Source of the DNA: Owenia fusiformis
Taxonomy: Eukaryota > Annelida > Polychaeta > Sabellida > Oweniidae
Assembly (NCBI GenBank): GCA_903813345.2
Contig: CAIIXF020000007.1
Coordinates: forward strand, 22,681,564 to 22,745,563
Reading direction: 5' to 3'
Length of the DNA: 64,000 bases
Shown here: one piece after another, positions 1 to 13,000 of the stretch
Numbering within the stretch: position 1 is the stretch's first letter
Layout of the letters: the number at the start of each line of letters is the position of its first letter
Program-made: the position numbers and the translations under genes
The notes under the pieces: generated by a model
Databases searched by the model: none
What the model saw: the letters and a program-made list of their open reading frames with translations, nothing else
What the model was told of the DNA's origin: nothing

Positions 1-1001
1 AGCAAGCGGGTCTTGCAAAAACGGCTAAAAATGGGATATATAACACAAACAATGGAATACAAGCATATCAGACGGAAAGATTATTATGTGTTAAATATAT
101 TTATTATATTTCTGGCGTGCGGGTCACTCCAGAACACTGTAAAAGGTGAGTTATAATCGGTAAATATTTTGAGATGGAGGTCGCCATCTTGGATTTAGAA
201 CAGGTGCTAGATCTATTCAAATATGAAATAATCATGCAATCCATGACAGATGAGATTGAAAAAATAATTTTTTTTTGTTCAATTCCCAATTATGCTCTGG
301 TAGATCTAGTTGTCTTTTTGTAGAATTTTCATTTGTAGACTGGAGTGAAAGGGATAACCTTGGGTACGCAGCTATAGTTGATGATATCCCGGTGTCATGC
401 AGCGTCACTAGATATCCTATTGTCACATATTTAGTAAGACTCTGAACCATTTTCTCGATTAAAGTGGGTGTCCAGTGTCAACATATTTACAGTCATCGTG
501 CTAGCCCATTCACAGAGTACTTTGAACAGTGTATGCCCTAAGGATCTGAGAGCTTCTGGTCAAAATGGCATTGCGGACCAGTTGCAATGTTATTTTCCTA
601 TTCCTAGTGAAACAATCAACTGATCTGTATCAAAAGTAACCTGGTAATGACAGCCCTTAGGGCATACACTGTAAAGTTAGTATACACATTGAAAGAGGAG
701 GACGGGAAGGAGTCATTGATTCATTCCCCTTGAGTCTATTAGGCATGCATGTCCTTCCAAGTCCATGGTAGGAGATCATTAACATCAGTCGATCCTATGA
801 TAGCTCCTGAAAATCATTTTGATGATGTCCAGTGAAGTGCTTAAAGAAAGTTAGGATGCACCAGGTCCCATGATTCCTGCAAGGACATAACAGCTAACTG
901 CATCTGCTCTCCCTCCTAAGGCCTCCAATTCCCAGGACATGTAGCTGAGCCTCGTTATTTTGTCAAGCACAAATGAATTAAGACTATTCTATGTTTTGCA
1001 G
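1..1001. other. Upstream intron (phase 1) of the giant gene
   Basis: I see no exon here. Exon 1 at 1002 begins with two bases that complete a codon, so this stretch should be the end of a phase-1 intron whose preceding exon lies before the window. The only structure seen is a small inverted-repeat element at 526-672. Confidence 0.6.
526..672. mobile_element. 147-bp hairpin MITE-like element
   Basis: An 18-bp perfect inverted repeat, ACAGTGTATGCCCTAAGG at 526-543 and its reverse complement at 655-672, bounds an unrelated middle. There is no coding capacity. The layout fits a non-autonomous DNA transposon. I could not identify a clear target-site duplication, so the superfamily is open. Confidence 0.55.
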
Positions 1002-1095
1002 CTCAGTGTGTATGTGGTACAGATTGTGTGACAAACTGTCCTGCAGGATCCTACTGGGATGGTTCAAATTGTCAAACCTGTGAACAAGGACACTA
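1002..1095 (+). CDS. Exon 1: EGF-like cysteine module
   Basis: The acceptor is TTTTGCAG and the donor A|GTAAGT; the exon runs from phase 1 to phase 2. It reads about 30 residues with Q-C-V-C-G, C-V-T-N-C-P-A-G-S-Y-W and C-Q-T-C-E-Q-G-H-Y. The cysteine spacing is tighter than in later exons and resembles an EGF-like or laminin-EGF fragment, the sort often found before GCC2_GCC3 repeats. Its last codon, split TA|T, is completed by exon 2 to give G-H-Y-C-P-G-G, which supports joining across an 8.9-kb intron. Confidence 0.75.
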
Positions 1096-4000
1096 GTAAG
1101 TGTAAAACATTTTTATACAAGTTTCAGGTTTGAGTTGAGTCTGAATCGTAACATGATAAAAGACGCAACAAAAACTATTCAAAAATAAACTCAATTAAAA
1201 AAAGGTCATTACCATAAAGTCATTGATGTATTTCTTATTATGACATAAACCCAGGTTTAAAGTAGGCCTAGTTTAATATTAATACTCTGTTAGGAAGTTT
1301 GTTGATCAATGGAGGCAAGGTTGTTATGGTAACCTGAGTAGAGGTAAATCAGCCGAAGTGTCGTCCAAGAGAACTAATAAAGCTATGGCGACAGTATGTC
1401 ACATCTCTAGGCAAACATCTATAAATGGGGAGAAATCATTATTTACAATTAATTGCCTTTTTTCCCATAATAAATCCTGTTGCTATGAGAATTTTATTGA
1501 GATGTTTGGTTTTGTTCTAAGGTTGAAAAGCGAAGTAGTAATTAGAGTAACGTATTCAGTTACAATATAGAGTGTGTTTAATAATATATGATACATGAAA
1601 CAGAGAGATATGACGGAAGCACCTAACAATGTATAGCTGTATATAGTACTTGAATTAATGGAATTTCATATCATTTATTTTTGTACTGGGAATGGAGATG
1701 TTAAGTGAACATCATGCAAAGATTTATCACATCAACCAGATGCACCTTTGAGTATACCCCAAGCAGTCACACAGAAGCACAAACCAAATATTTGAAAACT
1801 TGGTCCAAAAATTTATCTAAACCATCTATTTTAAGCTCAATATACTTCAATTATAACTTTGTAAAAAACAAACATGTCTCATTAAACAGATTACTGACAT
1901 TTGTGCTACATGTCCCGGACTACTGCTCAATTCATGTTCTTTATCTTAGTTTAGATATCCATTCCCGAGCATTCCCCGTCTATTATTAAACAAATAAATT
2001 CAAGAAAAAGAAATCATCATTGAAGCTATTCTTGGAAAAACTGATTAAAAGTCAACATTATTTTTTTAATTCTACTTTCCTAATCCTTAAGATCAATGTT
2101 ATTATCCACCTAGGTTTGATTGACTCCTTTTTCCTTCTATTTGTTCTGTTTGGGATTATCAATAAAACCAACAAATCTGTGATTGTCTCCAAGATATTGG
2201 AAAGCTGATATTATTTCATCATTTCCAGCCCTTCCAAGAGGGTAAATTCACCATCGTAATGCCATTAAAGTGTATTAATATTTATTTTACAAATGCTGAC
2301 AAAATCATTGATAGCAATGGATTGATGGTATATGAAGATGGTTTCTGATTTCTGCATTAAATTGTATTTTGTACAATTCTCCTGTTTTCATCATATTTAA
2401 TAAAAACATATTATTTTAAGCGAGGTGTGCAACTGCAAACTAATCGATAAATGGGTTAATTTGTTAAATACACAGGCATGCCCATAAACAATTAATCTTA
2501 TTCTCTTATTAAAAGGTTCTAACTTTATCTGTTAAAATGCTGTTTGTGATGAATTTGAGTTCAAACTTCTAAGTGTGATCTCAACAGAATATTTTAGGTG
2601 TAGTTTACCATTGTCTCAGTTTGAAGTGTTATATCAAGTGACATGCACTAGATATACAAACAAACAGAACTTATCTTTTGTTTATCATGACAAAGTTCCT
2701 AGAAGTTTCTTATTCAGGTGTATATGCACCATTATTACATCACATTTCTTCTCAGTTCTGGAATGTCGCAAATGAATGTGAGGAATTATGCAGCGATAAA
2801 TGTGATGTGTTTCCTAATGACATCCTATAATGTCTTGAAATGTTTCCAAAGTGAATGATCACCTTTACACATTTATAGTTTAATGCAGTGAAAAACCATA
2901 CTGATGGTTCTATTACAATCCTAATTTAATTTTCTGAAAAAAAGAAAGAATTGTATATCTCATCAAATAGAGAAGTTATTGCAAATATAGAAGTTATTGC
3001 AAATATAGAAGTTATTGAAGATTTAATTGCAAAAAGGCTCAAGTTCAAAAGAATGAAAATTGCCAGTTTTAACGCTACTTGTTTTTCATCTGACATTCAT
3101 TCTTTTTTTGTTATTTATAATGTGTAGATCTGATGAGGATGTCCTTCCTTTTATCGCATCTGTTTAATTACTATAAGTAGATAATAAAGGGTGATTTAGG
3201 GCCAGATGAGCAAGGAAATAGGGTAAATATCGATCCCTTAAAGATACTGATGAGCAGATTCACTGCATAGGCAATGTCATTAAAGGGACACAGCCTGCAA
3301 TATATGATCAAATTCCCTAGAAAATAATTGATGCTAAAATTTTGAAACCCTGAAAGATAAAATGAGGTTTGATTGCTGACTGAAGATTATATTGCAAAAC
3401 GAAATCCAAAAATAAACAATAAATATTTTCAGTCATTTTTTCTGTTCTTCACTATACACAAACTGAAGTCAAAGTTTTGGGAATATGAGCATTACTATAA
3501 TGGCATTGAAGGAATGGTGTTCAGAATTCAAGGGATTTATCAAAGAGAGTGGTTTGCATGTGGACTCAATAATGTTGATGAAATATATGCAAGAATAATG
3601 TCAATATTCCTTCATCATCAATTATATTCAATCAAAGTGGACTATCATAGAAAACAGGTCTGACTGCCTAATTATTAACAATCGATTTATAATTCATCCC
3701 TTATTCAGTTCAATAACCTTACTACTAGTTTTCATAATATATTTCTTCTAAATTGTCACAGAGAGGCATGGGTTGATTGATGCGACATTATGTGACACTT
3801 AGCTTATGATAGAGCCAGTGCAGTTCGAAGTAAAATGACTTTGGAGAAGTTTTGATGTTGTTGTGGCGAAATCAATTGAATTTCAGCAGGGGCATTCATA
3901 CATGCAATTATGTGTGAAGCATCTAATGATTTTCCTATTTCTCTGATTCTCCAATATTTATATCACAGTAATGACCACAGTACAATATTCAATTTACTCA

Positions 4001-7000
4001 TATGAAAAGCTTTCAGTAAATGAAAAACTTCTACAAGGAATGAAACTAACTGTGTTTTACATGTACAATAACGTATATATGCAAATATCCATGAAGTTAT
4101 TCTGATACATGTGTCATGGTTTTTATGATGACATGAACTGTGAAACTTTAAAGGTTGTATGTATGAATTTGTGCTTAAATGTGAAAATGTTTCGACTTTA
4201 CCAAATAAGCATAGATTGTGTAAGTCTTGAAGAAATTTAATTAATATATAGACTTGAATGGTACATTAAAGATCTTCTTTTTATAAAAAAAATGAAATGG
4301 CACAGTAATACCAGAGAGTAATTTTTTTATACATACTGTATATTATAAAACTTAAACATGAGATTTTTCATCCGGCCTGGTTCTTGATATTTGAGGCTAG
4401 TACAAAATGTACATAGAATGTAAAGTGATTGACTATCAAATTTTCTATTTTTGTCTGACATTTCCAGAATTTTAGAAAAGGGCAAGAAAACAGGTCATTA
4501 CTCTTTTGAGTAACAGTAAAGTTTTATTGTATTTGAGTGTATTTAAATGTTTTTTGAGGATATATATTCAAAGTATGAAAAAATTATGTTATTACTGAAT
4601 TGAAGTTTCAAGGTTCTTGACTAATATAAAAAATGAAAGCACATTGGATAGAATCAGGCGAACAAGGAATATTTGCTTCAAAAGGCAATGTGCAAATATG
4701 TTCTTTTTCTGTTATAGCGACTGGTGCTTGTTGTGTTGACTTTCAGCTACTTTACCATTTGCACAGATTTGCAGGTCTATAGAATTTGTTGTCTTTGTAG
4801 AAGATGCTTTGAATCTGTATTTGAATACGACTAGTTGCATACAAAACAAAATTACACCGAAAATATCGATGAGGTTTTTCTGTTTTCTTTTCATTTTCTA
4901 TTCCATTCACATGTTAGGGCAATTTTATTCATTTATGGAAAAAACTTCTGAGTTACTTTCAAGTTTTAATTTATTCAGGTTATTTTTCTACTGTTACCTA
5001 ATGGTATATTTGACCCAGTCATCTGTCTTATAAACAGCCACAGTTTTGACAAGTATTCAAAGCATGTACATATGTATTATATTTGTGAAAACAATTAAAG
5101 TAAAGTTCTCTTGCTGCAATTGCAAGATTTAACTTAGAAAGATTCATTTAATGAGAGTATAATAGGAAACCCCCTAATCCCGGATTAATCCCAGATCAAA
5201 AAATTTAAGTGCCCTTGTCAGTGTATCCATCAAGAGAACACATAGTTATATAAAACTCTCTAGGGATAAGCCTTATCAAAGGAGAGTAATGCAAATACTG
5301 CATGTTTGCCTGCAAATATGAATTGCCAGTCTGGTTTTCTGGATACTTCAGGTGTACAATTTTCCTGAAATCCATCTTGTCAACAAGATCGCCATATCTG
5401 AAAGGTATTGCAAATATATACTGGACATTTCTGGTATTAGTAGAAATTTGTGTCAATATGGACAAGAGGTTAATTGTATAACTGTGAACATGGCATAACA
5501 ATATGGTGACCCTGAAGAATAGATACAAATATTGATTCCTAATCTCTGACTAGAATAGACAAGTTAACAGTTTTAATAATTAGAGGACAGGGAGGCAATG
5601 TCGTCCATATGGGTAATTATCGGACAAATGAATGCAACCACTGAGAATCCGACAATTGCCTTCATGAACGACATTGCTCCCCTCTCCTCTAGATCTTAAT
5701 GCCCAGTAGAACAGTAGCTGTGACAGCCTCTTGTGAGAGGTCAGACATAAGAAGTAAATGGCAGCTTCTTATGAAGGCATATACTTCTGCGACTCAAAAT
5801 CTGATTGGGTCACTGAATTCATCCATGGTCCAAAGGTATTTCAATGAGCTGGGACAGTGATGCCCGATGATTGGCTGAATTCTCATTGTAATATTTGGAG
5901 AGTGTAGATGAATCACTCTTAAAAAGAAAAACCAGAGTATAGAATATGTGGATCTTTAAAATGCTTCATGTAATCAAAACTTGCAATTTTGTTGATTTGC
6001 CATTTAATAACGGTATTTAGAACTCCTCTCTCTCTGTGAAGAAAGATTCTGATATATTAGAATATAATGATGATTTTTTATGTATGAAAGCCAGTGATGG
6101 TTGTCGTTGACAAATAAGAAGTAATTTGGTGATGGGTTATGCCTGACATTTTTAGAAAGTAGTAGGCAATTATCACGACATTTTTATGCATCAAGACAAC
6201 TTTCACAATAGTCAATGAAACCAAATTATCTCTCCAAAGCTCTTCACAATTTCAGGTACATGTACCTTCAAGTAGAATCTCTTATACTGTAGATCTCTTT
6301 GGAAGCTTATCTCTCCAAAGCTCTTCACAATTTCAGGTACATGTACCTTCAAGTAGAATCCCTTATACTGTAGATCTCTTTGGAAACTTATCTCTCCAAA
6401 GCTCTTCACAATTTCAGGTACATGTACCTTCAAGTAGAATCTCTTATACTGTAGATCTCTTTGGAAACTTATCTCTCCAAAGCTCTTCACAATTTCAGGT
6501 ACATGTACCTTCAAGTAGAATCTCTTATACTGTAGATCTCTTTGGAAACTTATCTCTCCAAAGCTCTTCACAATTTCAGGTACATGTACCTTCAAGTAGA
6601 ATCTCTTATACTGTAGATCTCTTTGGAAACTTCAGATAAAGAAGGACTCCGAATTAAATATAGAACATTGTTGTATGGTCTAACTCTTGGAAAAAGATTT
6701 CAATAAAGAACACATCTGACATCCTTCAAAATCAGTAGTTCAATTGATAAATATCGATTATTAATTGTCTTCGAGAATACAGTATTGTTTGAAATCAAAT
6801 TGGGTAGCTTGCTGATATAATGAGGATTTTAGGTGGTGTTTGCATTATTTTCAAAAACGTGCCAAATATTTGAGTATTCAATGTCGAATGTATAACAATA
6901 TTATAGTAGTGAAGTTTAACAATAGTCAAATCATGTATGACCTGATAGAGGGATTGATTTAATCTCCACTTATCCTTTAACAATATCCAGAACATAAACA

Positions 7001-10000
7001 CAATTTTATTTCCTTTATGGCAGTATATTGGACAATGGAGAAATTAGATCTGGACAAATAGCTTGTCACTATGCTGCAGAGTTATTTTGGTTGCAAAGTT
7101 GAACTTATATAATTCCTTCAATGTACTCTAATGGAAGGAATTGTTTCTTTATTGACTCAATAATCCCACCCAAATAAATTATTCTGCTTTTTGTTTTTTT
7201 GTATACTTTCCAGATAACTTCACAATTTCTTGGTGTTTCTGAGAAATATTTATGAATGATCAGCCAGATGCAACCCTTATTATTTGCAGACTATAGTATT
7301 TCCAACTATTGTATCTAATTATACGACTTGGTGATTTTCTATGTAGGTTAGGGATGTTTCATACATATTTAATGAGTTATGTCATAATTAATAGAGAAAT
7401 CCATATGAGTAATTACTGTATTGTACTATGAATACATGTGATATTGACTTTGGCTGTACTCTTTAGTTAGAGGTAATTTCTTAATCTAGCCTATATTTGA
7501 TTAGAATACAAAGTCAGAAATCATTAAACATTGAAACTGCCATGAAATTTCACAAAAGCTACATTCCAGATTTTGTAAGCATTACAACTGTAAATAATCT
7601 GGTATAGTGAGAGGATAATACTGCTTAGTTGATTCAAACCAGGGTATATTAATTTCTATATGCAATGTCCCATACCCTTTGCATTCATTCGACATCATTT
7701 CTTAAAAGAGAGCTTCGTCTTAACTTTTTCAATTTACAATAAATCTCTGATCCCACCAGCCAATCCGAGTTCGTCGTTGAAATACGGACGACTTTCTATA
7801 TGGTCATTTCGTCTGACATGCACGTGTTCCTTCAATTTCGCTGATTGGTTGAGAAAGAGTCATCGTGGTAGATTTGGAATGATTTATTACCCGGGCTGTC
7901 ACAGGCACCAATCTTTGGGGCGCCAGGGGCGGGGCTGCTAAACTGTTAAGTCTATACTAGGCAGAGGGTAGTTTATTACTAGACTCTGCATGCAGGGTAA
8001 GTGTCCCATGGGAACTACTAAATTACAGGTACTGTGCTGTTTACCTGTGAAAGAATAAATTATTCTTCCAAATTCTGAATTGGTAATATAGGATAGCATT
8101 CCATTACAAAATTAGACGGAATTCCTAATTGATATTAATATAAATCAATGATTTTCCCATGCAGAATTTAAGCGATTTGCTTCTTCATGTTGCAGTTGAG
8201 AATTTAAAATTGTACCTTGTGTCCAGTTGAAATCCATAATCCGTCCATTTAAATTATTTATAAATTTTAACCATAAAAATTGATATTTTGACCATTGATA
8301 ATTTGATCAAGTTTAGATACAGAGAATTTGGAAAATAGGAATTTATGCTGGAGAAAATTACTAGGAGGTATTGATCCTTGTTTATTGGGCTTAACTTGAA
8401 AGTGTCAAAGAGGAGATATGAAACTTTCCGATTTGGGTACATACCATTAATACATGTATGTAAAAGAAAGGATTTGATCCAGAGAGAGGATCTGAATGTA
8501 CTAGTCTTGCAAACATGTCCTTAGAAACCCTTAATACATACAATCAATTTCACGTTGATATCAGCTCAGAAATATTATTCATTCAAATCGTTGTTCTTTA
8601 TTGACGGAATTTAGATGCCGTTAGTCTGAAATAGATTAGATTTATTTTGTAGTAGAATGTTCTAGACTTTGTTAAGATACTTTCAGATTCCGATAACCTA
8701 ACAAGGCAGCTAGAATGAATGTCAACTAAAGTTAAGTTGAATTTTAACCTCTCAAGATAATCAATATATGTCATCTTGTTTAAATCACTCTTACCAGACA
8801 ATGAAATGATATACAGCTATTAACTGTTCTGTAATTTAATATGATTTAATCATCCAAGATTATTAAAAATTGGCCAAATCTCAAAATACTATTTTATGGA
8901 GCAAAAATATGTTAGAATATTGAGACAAAGAATTATAATATTATTGAAAAAGTGTTAACACATGTCAATATTTCCTGACATGGTGCTAAGTGTTATTAAT
9001 ACTTTGCTGATAAAATTATTGATTTTGGTCAAGTAGAAATCTTATGTTGTAGTCTTAGAGTCTTCATTAAATATCAGAAGTGCTTATTGTACCTCAAGGT
9101 CTATTGGAGGAATAAAAATATACCACAAAAGTATTGAAATGGTCACTCCAATAACTGTTTGAGTGCCATGCATAATTATTGGAGGACATAGAAAATTATG
9201 AAAATGCAATTTTTTTAAAATCATTATTCACCTATTTTTCAGCAAACTTGAATGGTATCATTGTTGTTATGTTTAAAACATTCAACCATTATTATCAAAA
9301 TATTTATTTTTAACTTTTTCACCAATTAATTTGAGTGTTATTCCCAGAGCATAGAATAATAGACATAGGTTAGAAAGGCCAAGGTTAACTTCAAGCATGT
9401 AATATTTAAATCTTAAATTGACCTTAAACTATCATTCAAAATGGACACTAAATTCATACAGTAAAACACCTCTGTAAGTAGAACACCTCACAAGTGGAAC
9501 ACTTTTTTGTGGTCCCAGGGGAGTTCCTCTTACACACGTTCTACTTTATATGTAAAAACAACACTAAGAAGTCTCTAGAATAAACATTGTTTATTCACTT
9601 TTGGTAGCTATAATATATTTGAGGAGGCTATTGTTAAGTTGAGGGCTGAAGTGGTGTTAGTCAACAAAACTCTTTACATGTAACGCAGATACTTAAGAAA
9701 ATTCAGTCATTTGTATTTTATCATTAAGTATTTGTTTGTTATTCAGTGGAATTCTGAAGGATTTAAATATTTAAAATGTGACAATTTTCTCATATTATAT
9801 TATGACTCTCGTATTAGAGTGTATTTTTCAACAGTCCACAATAACATTCGGGAGATGTCATTGTGGCACTCATTGAAACCCATTTCCCATATTTTGTGCA
9901 TTCCCATATTTTTTCGCATATTTTCTTCTGTGTTCGTTTATGGTTTCATCTTCTGAAAATTAAACACACTTTACTTTTCTTTTGTTTTCCAGTTGCCCTG

Positions 10001-13000
10001 GTGGTAGTAGTGCAAGAACTGAATGTTTAGCAGGGACTTACAATAGCAATACTGGTAGTTCATTGGCTTCTGCATGTCAGGTATGTACATGGTAGGCCAA
10101 AAATGATAATGTTTGAGAGACCTGGCATTTTTCTGTAATATCTTGAAATATAGCATAATTTAAAAAGCAGTCTAAGAACATGAAAATTTTTAGAAAAAAA
10201 TTTACTCTTTGGATGTCCTCACACCGATTGATAAAACAATGTATTTATACTCCACATTCTATTTTGTATTTCAGGCATGCCCTGGGGGTACATATAGTGC
10301 TTCAAATGCAGCCACTGTTTGTGACCCTTGTCCTGCAGGAAAGGCATGCCCTGGAGGGACCTCACTACCATCAACATGTGTGGCTGGAACATCTGCATCT
10401 GGTGGGGCATCAAGTTGTACCTTGTGCCCTCCCGGATATAAATGTCCCGACCCCACAGTAGTCCCAGAGGCCTGTGCAGACGGCTATTACACCAGTGGAT
10501 CTGGTATGTTCTTTTCAGTATTGCGATGTGATTGCAAAATGTGGTATAGTTATCAATTAACTATGAAGTGATCTCATACTTGTGGCATATCATTCCCCAA
10601 GTAATAGAAATGCATGCAATATACTTGGCAGTTCCATTTAATTTTTCAAATGACACTCTGATTTGCTATAATGTACATGTATGATATTGTGCCGTTAATC
10701 ATTACAGTGTAAATACCTTTTTTACAAGGGGAAACAAAAAAGTAATATTAATCCAGTTGGAAAGGTATTATTTTACCTAAAGGAAGTGACTTTATATTGT
10801 GAATGATATATTTGTTTTTGTGTTCTTTCAGCCATTTAATTGCCAAAAATCAGAAAATGGAGAGAAAATTGATATTGCACTGTATATCAAAGCATTGTAT
10901 ATTAAAGCTACTTGAATGTGCTGAAATTGAAACTGCGCTAATTATTAAGTTTCACTGAATTTCAGGTCAGAGTGTCTGTACCCCATGTTCAGCAGGTTCT
11001 GAATGTCCCACTAAGACAGCAGAAAGTCAGTGTTCCCCTGGATATGCCAGCTCTGCAGCCAGTTTAACATGTACAGCGTGTACTGCAGGATACTATGCAG
11101 AGTCAGCAGGTATTTTGGAATTTTCCTACCAAAACCTGTTACTGAATGATAGGGAGTGTGTATATAATAGGGACCGTCAGTTTAAAGAGTTTTGATACAA
11201 TGCTTTCCAAGTAATATATAAATAAGAGGAACCATTGGATTTCCTGGAGGAGGGTGATATGTCAAATTGACATTCATATTATGGCATTGTAATTCCAACA
11301 GTGCACAGCGTTCATTTGAGCAGTTAAAGTCCATATTCAGATGTCAGTTATATTTTATGGATTTTTGCCTTTATAATCATAACAATGGGCCACATTTGGG
11401 TATTGTATACTGACGTACTGAGGTATTTATTGATTTGTACAGTAAATCTGTCTAATCCAAATGACACAAGGACCGATATATAAAAATGTTAAGAATTGAA
11501 GGTCATCATATTTCAAAGCTTCTTAATATGTGAAGCAATGTGAGATAACAAAATATTGGAACAAAGAAAAGTGTTCACGCTAAGACATGTTCATATTAAA
11601 GAGGTGTTTGGGTATACATGTTTTACTGTAGTTGTTTTTCCTTTATTCCTTTAAGAATATTACTTTGCAAAAGTACATGTACTTTTGTCGTGAAGAGGAG
11701 GTTCTGAGTTGCATGATTTAGACTTTGATTTTTTATATTTTTTTCCTATTAAGTAATTGCAAATTCGATAATCTTAACATGTTTGCTTTAACAACCTGGA
11801 CTGTTGTTTTTGTGATATTTTGGAAACTGAGATGTTTTTGATGTTTTCCATGGATAATTGATTTACTATTGAGTACTCCAATCAAGTGAAAAAGGATAAT
11901 TTTATCCATCAAGGATATTACATGTATAAGTTGCAGATAGGTATACATGTAATGAAATCTTAGGTTTTACAAAATAGACAATCAAAACTAAGTGGAGGGG
12001 ACATTAGCCACAGTTTGTAGTTGAACTTCAGTTATTCATCCCTTCAAAACCATTTGAAATCTCCAATTGCACCCAATTCTAGATTTAGTACTAGCGTCGC
12101 CATCTATCTCACTGAATCTGATATTTCCAGGTGCTACTAGTTGCCAGCAATGCCCAGCTGGCTCCAAGTGCCCTACGACTACTGCTAGCCCTACACCATG
12201 TCCTGCTGGAGAGATATCTGCTGCTGGTGCTACGTCATGTACACCTTGTAACTCAAGTAAGTGAAAGCAGTCAAACTCGTAGAGTCACATACTGGATTGA
12301 ACAATACTTATATTGTACAAGCCAAAAATGTTTATTTGATTGACTGGCATTGATTAATAGCTCTAAACAAAGTGAATGACTGGTTACGTTTGTTGAATAT
12401 ACAGTATCACATTCTATCATGTAACTTCCAGTATAAACAAAAAATAAGTTTTCATTTTACTTCGTATTCAACAGAATGATTATCTGGCCTACTGTCCAAA
12501 AATATTTTGCTGCAAAATTCAAATAAGTTTACCATACACATATGTGGCTGATTAATAGTATTTTGTTGATATTTTACGCATTCGCATGACTGTATCCAAT
12601 AAAAACAATCTTACGAATATTTTGCATGGATTTTTGTAATATTAAAGACTGTAACTACTAATACTTCAATAATCATTGGAAAACAACGATTATCATATAT
12701 TATGTAAAAAGTTATTAACTGTACATAAATCATGTTGTCCTCTGCTATAGATGAGGTGACAAATTCTGCCCCTCAGACAACCTGTTTACAATGCCCTGCT
12801 GGAAAGGCATGCACTGACCCTACGTAAGTAGACATTTAAATCGTTTTAATATAAGATATGTCAATTGGATATATTTAGGTCCTGACCAGATGTGATTGTG
12901 AAACCAACACAGATAAATGGTTGTCTGATATTTTCGTGTTCACTATTTTAATTTCCTATAAAGATAATCAAAGTCAACAGTGAAAATATTTTAGTTTATT

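Larger units (their letters stand above)
1096..9992 (+). other. 8.9-kb first visible intron, AT-rich, non-coding
   Basis: The splice sites are A|GTAAGT and TTTTCCAG|T. Short open frames occur on both strands, but none has recognisable domains or the cysteine pattern of the gene. The stretch contains a three-copy 18-bp repeat (2968-3019), an 81-bp minisatellite (6226-6630), a CpG-bearing patch (7741-7996) and a pogo-like transposon fragment (9469-9550). Nothing else is recognised. Confidence 0.7.

Noticed and set aside
3373-3663. A 96-codon plus-strand open frame in intron 1
   Set aside because: AT-rich, no recognised motif, no matching splice phase with the flanking exons and no second supporting feature.
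6212-6595. A 127-codon minus-strand open frame of 27-residue repeats
   Set aside because: It is generated by the 81-bp minisatellite, whose period is a multiple of three; no domain, splice or promoter support.
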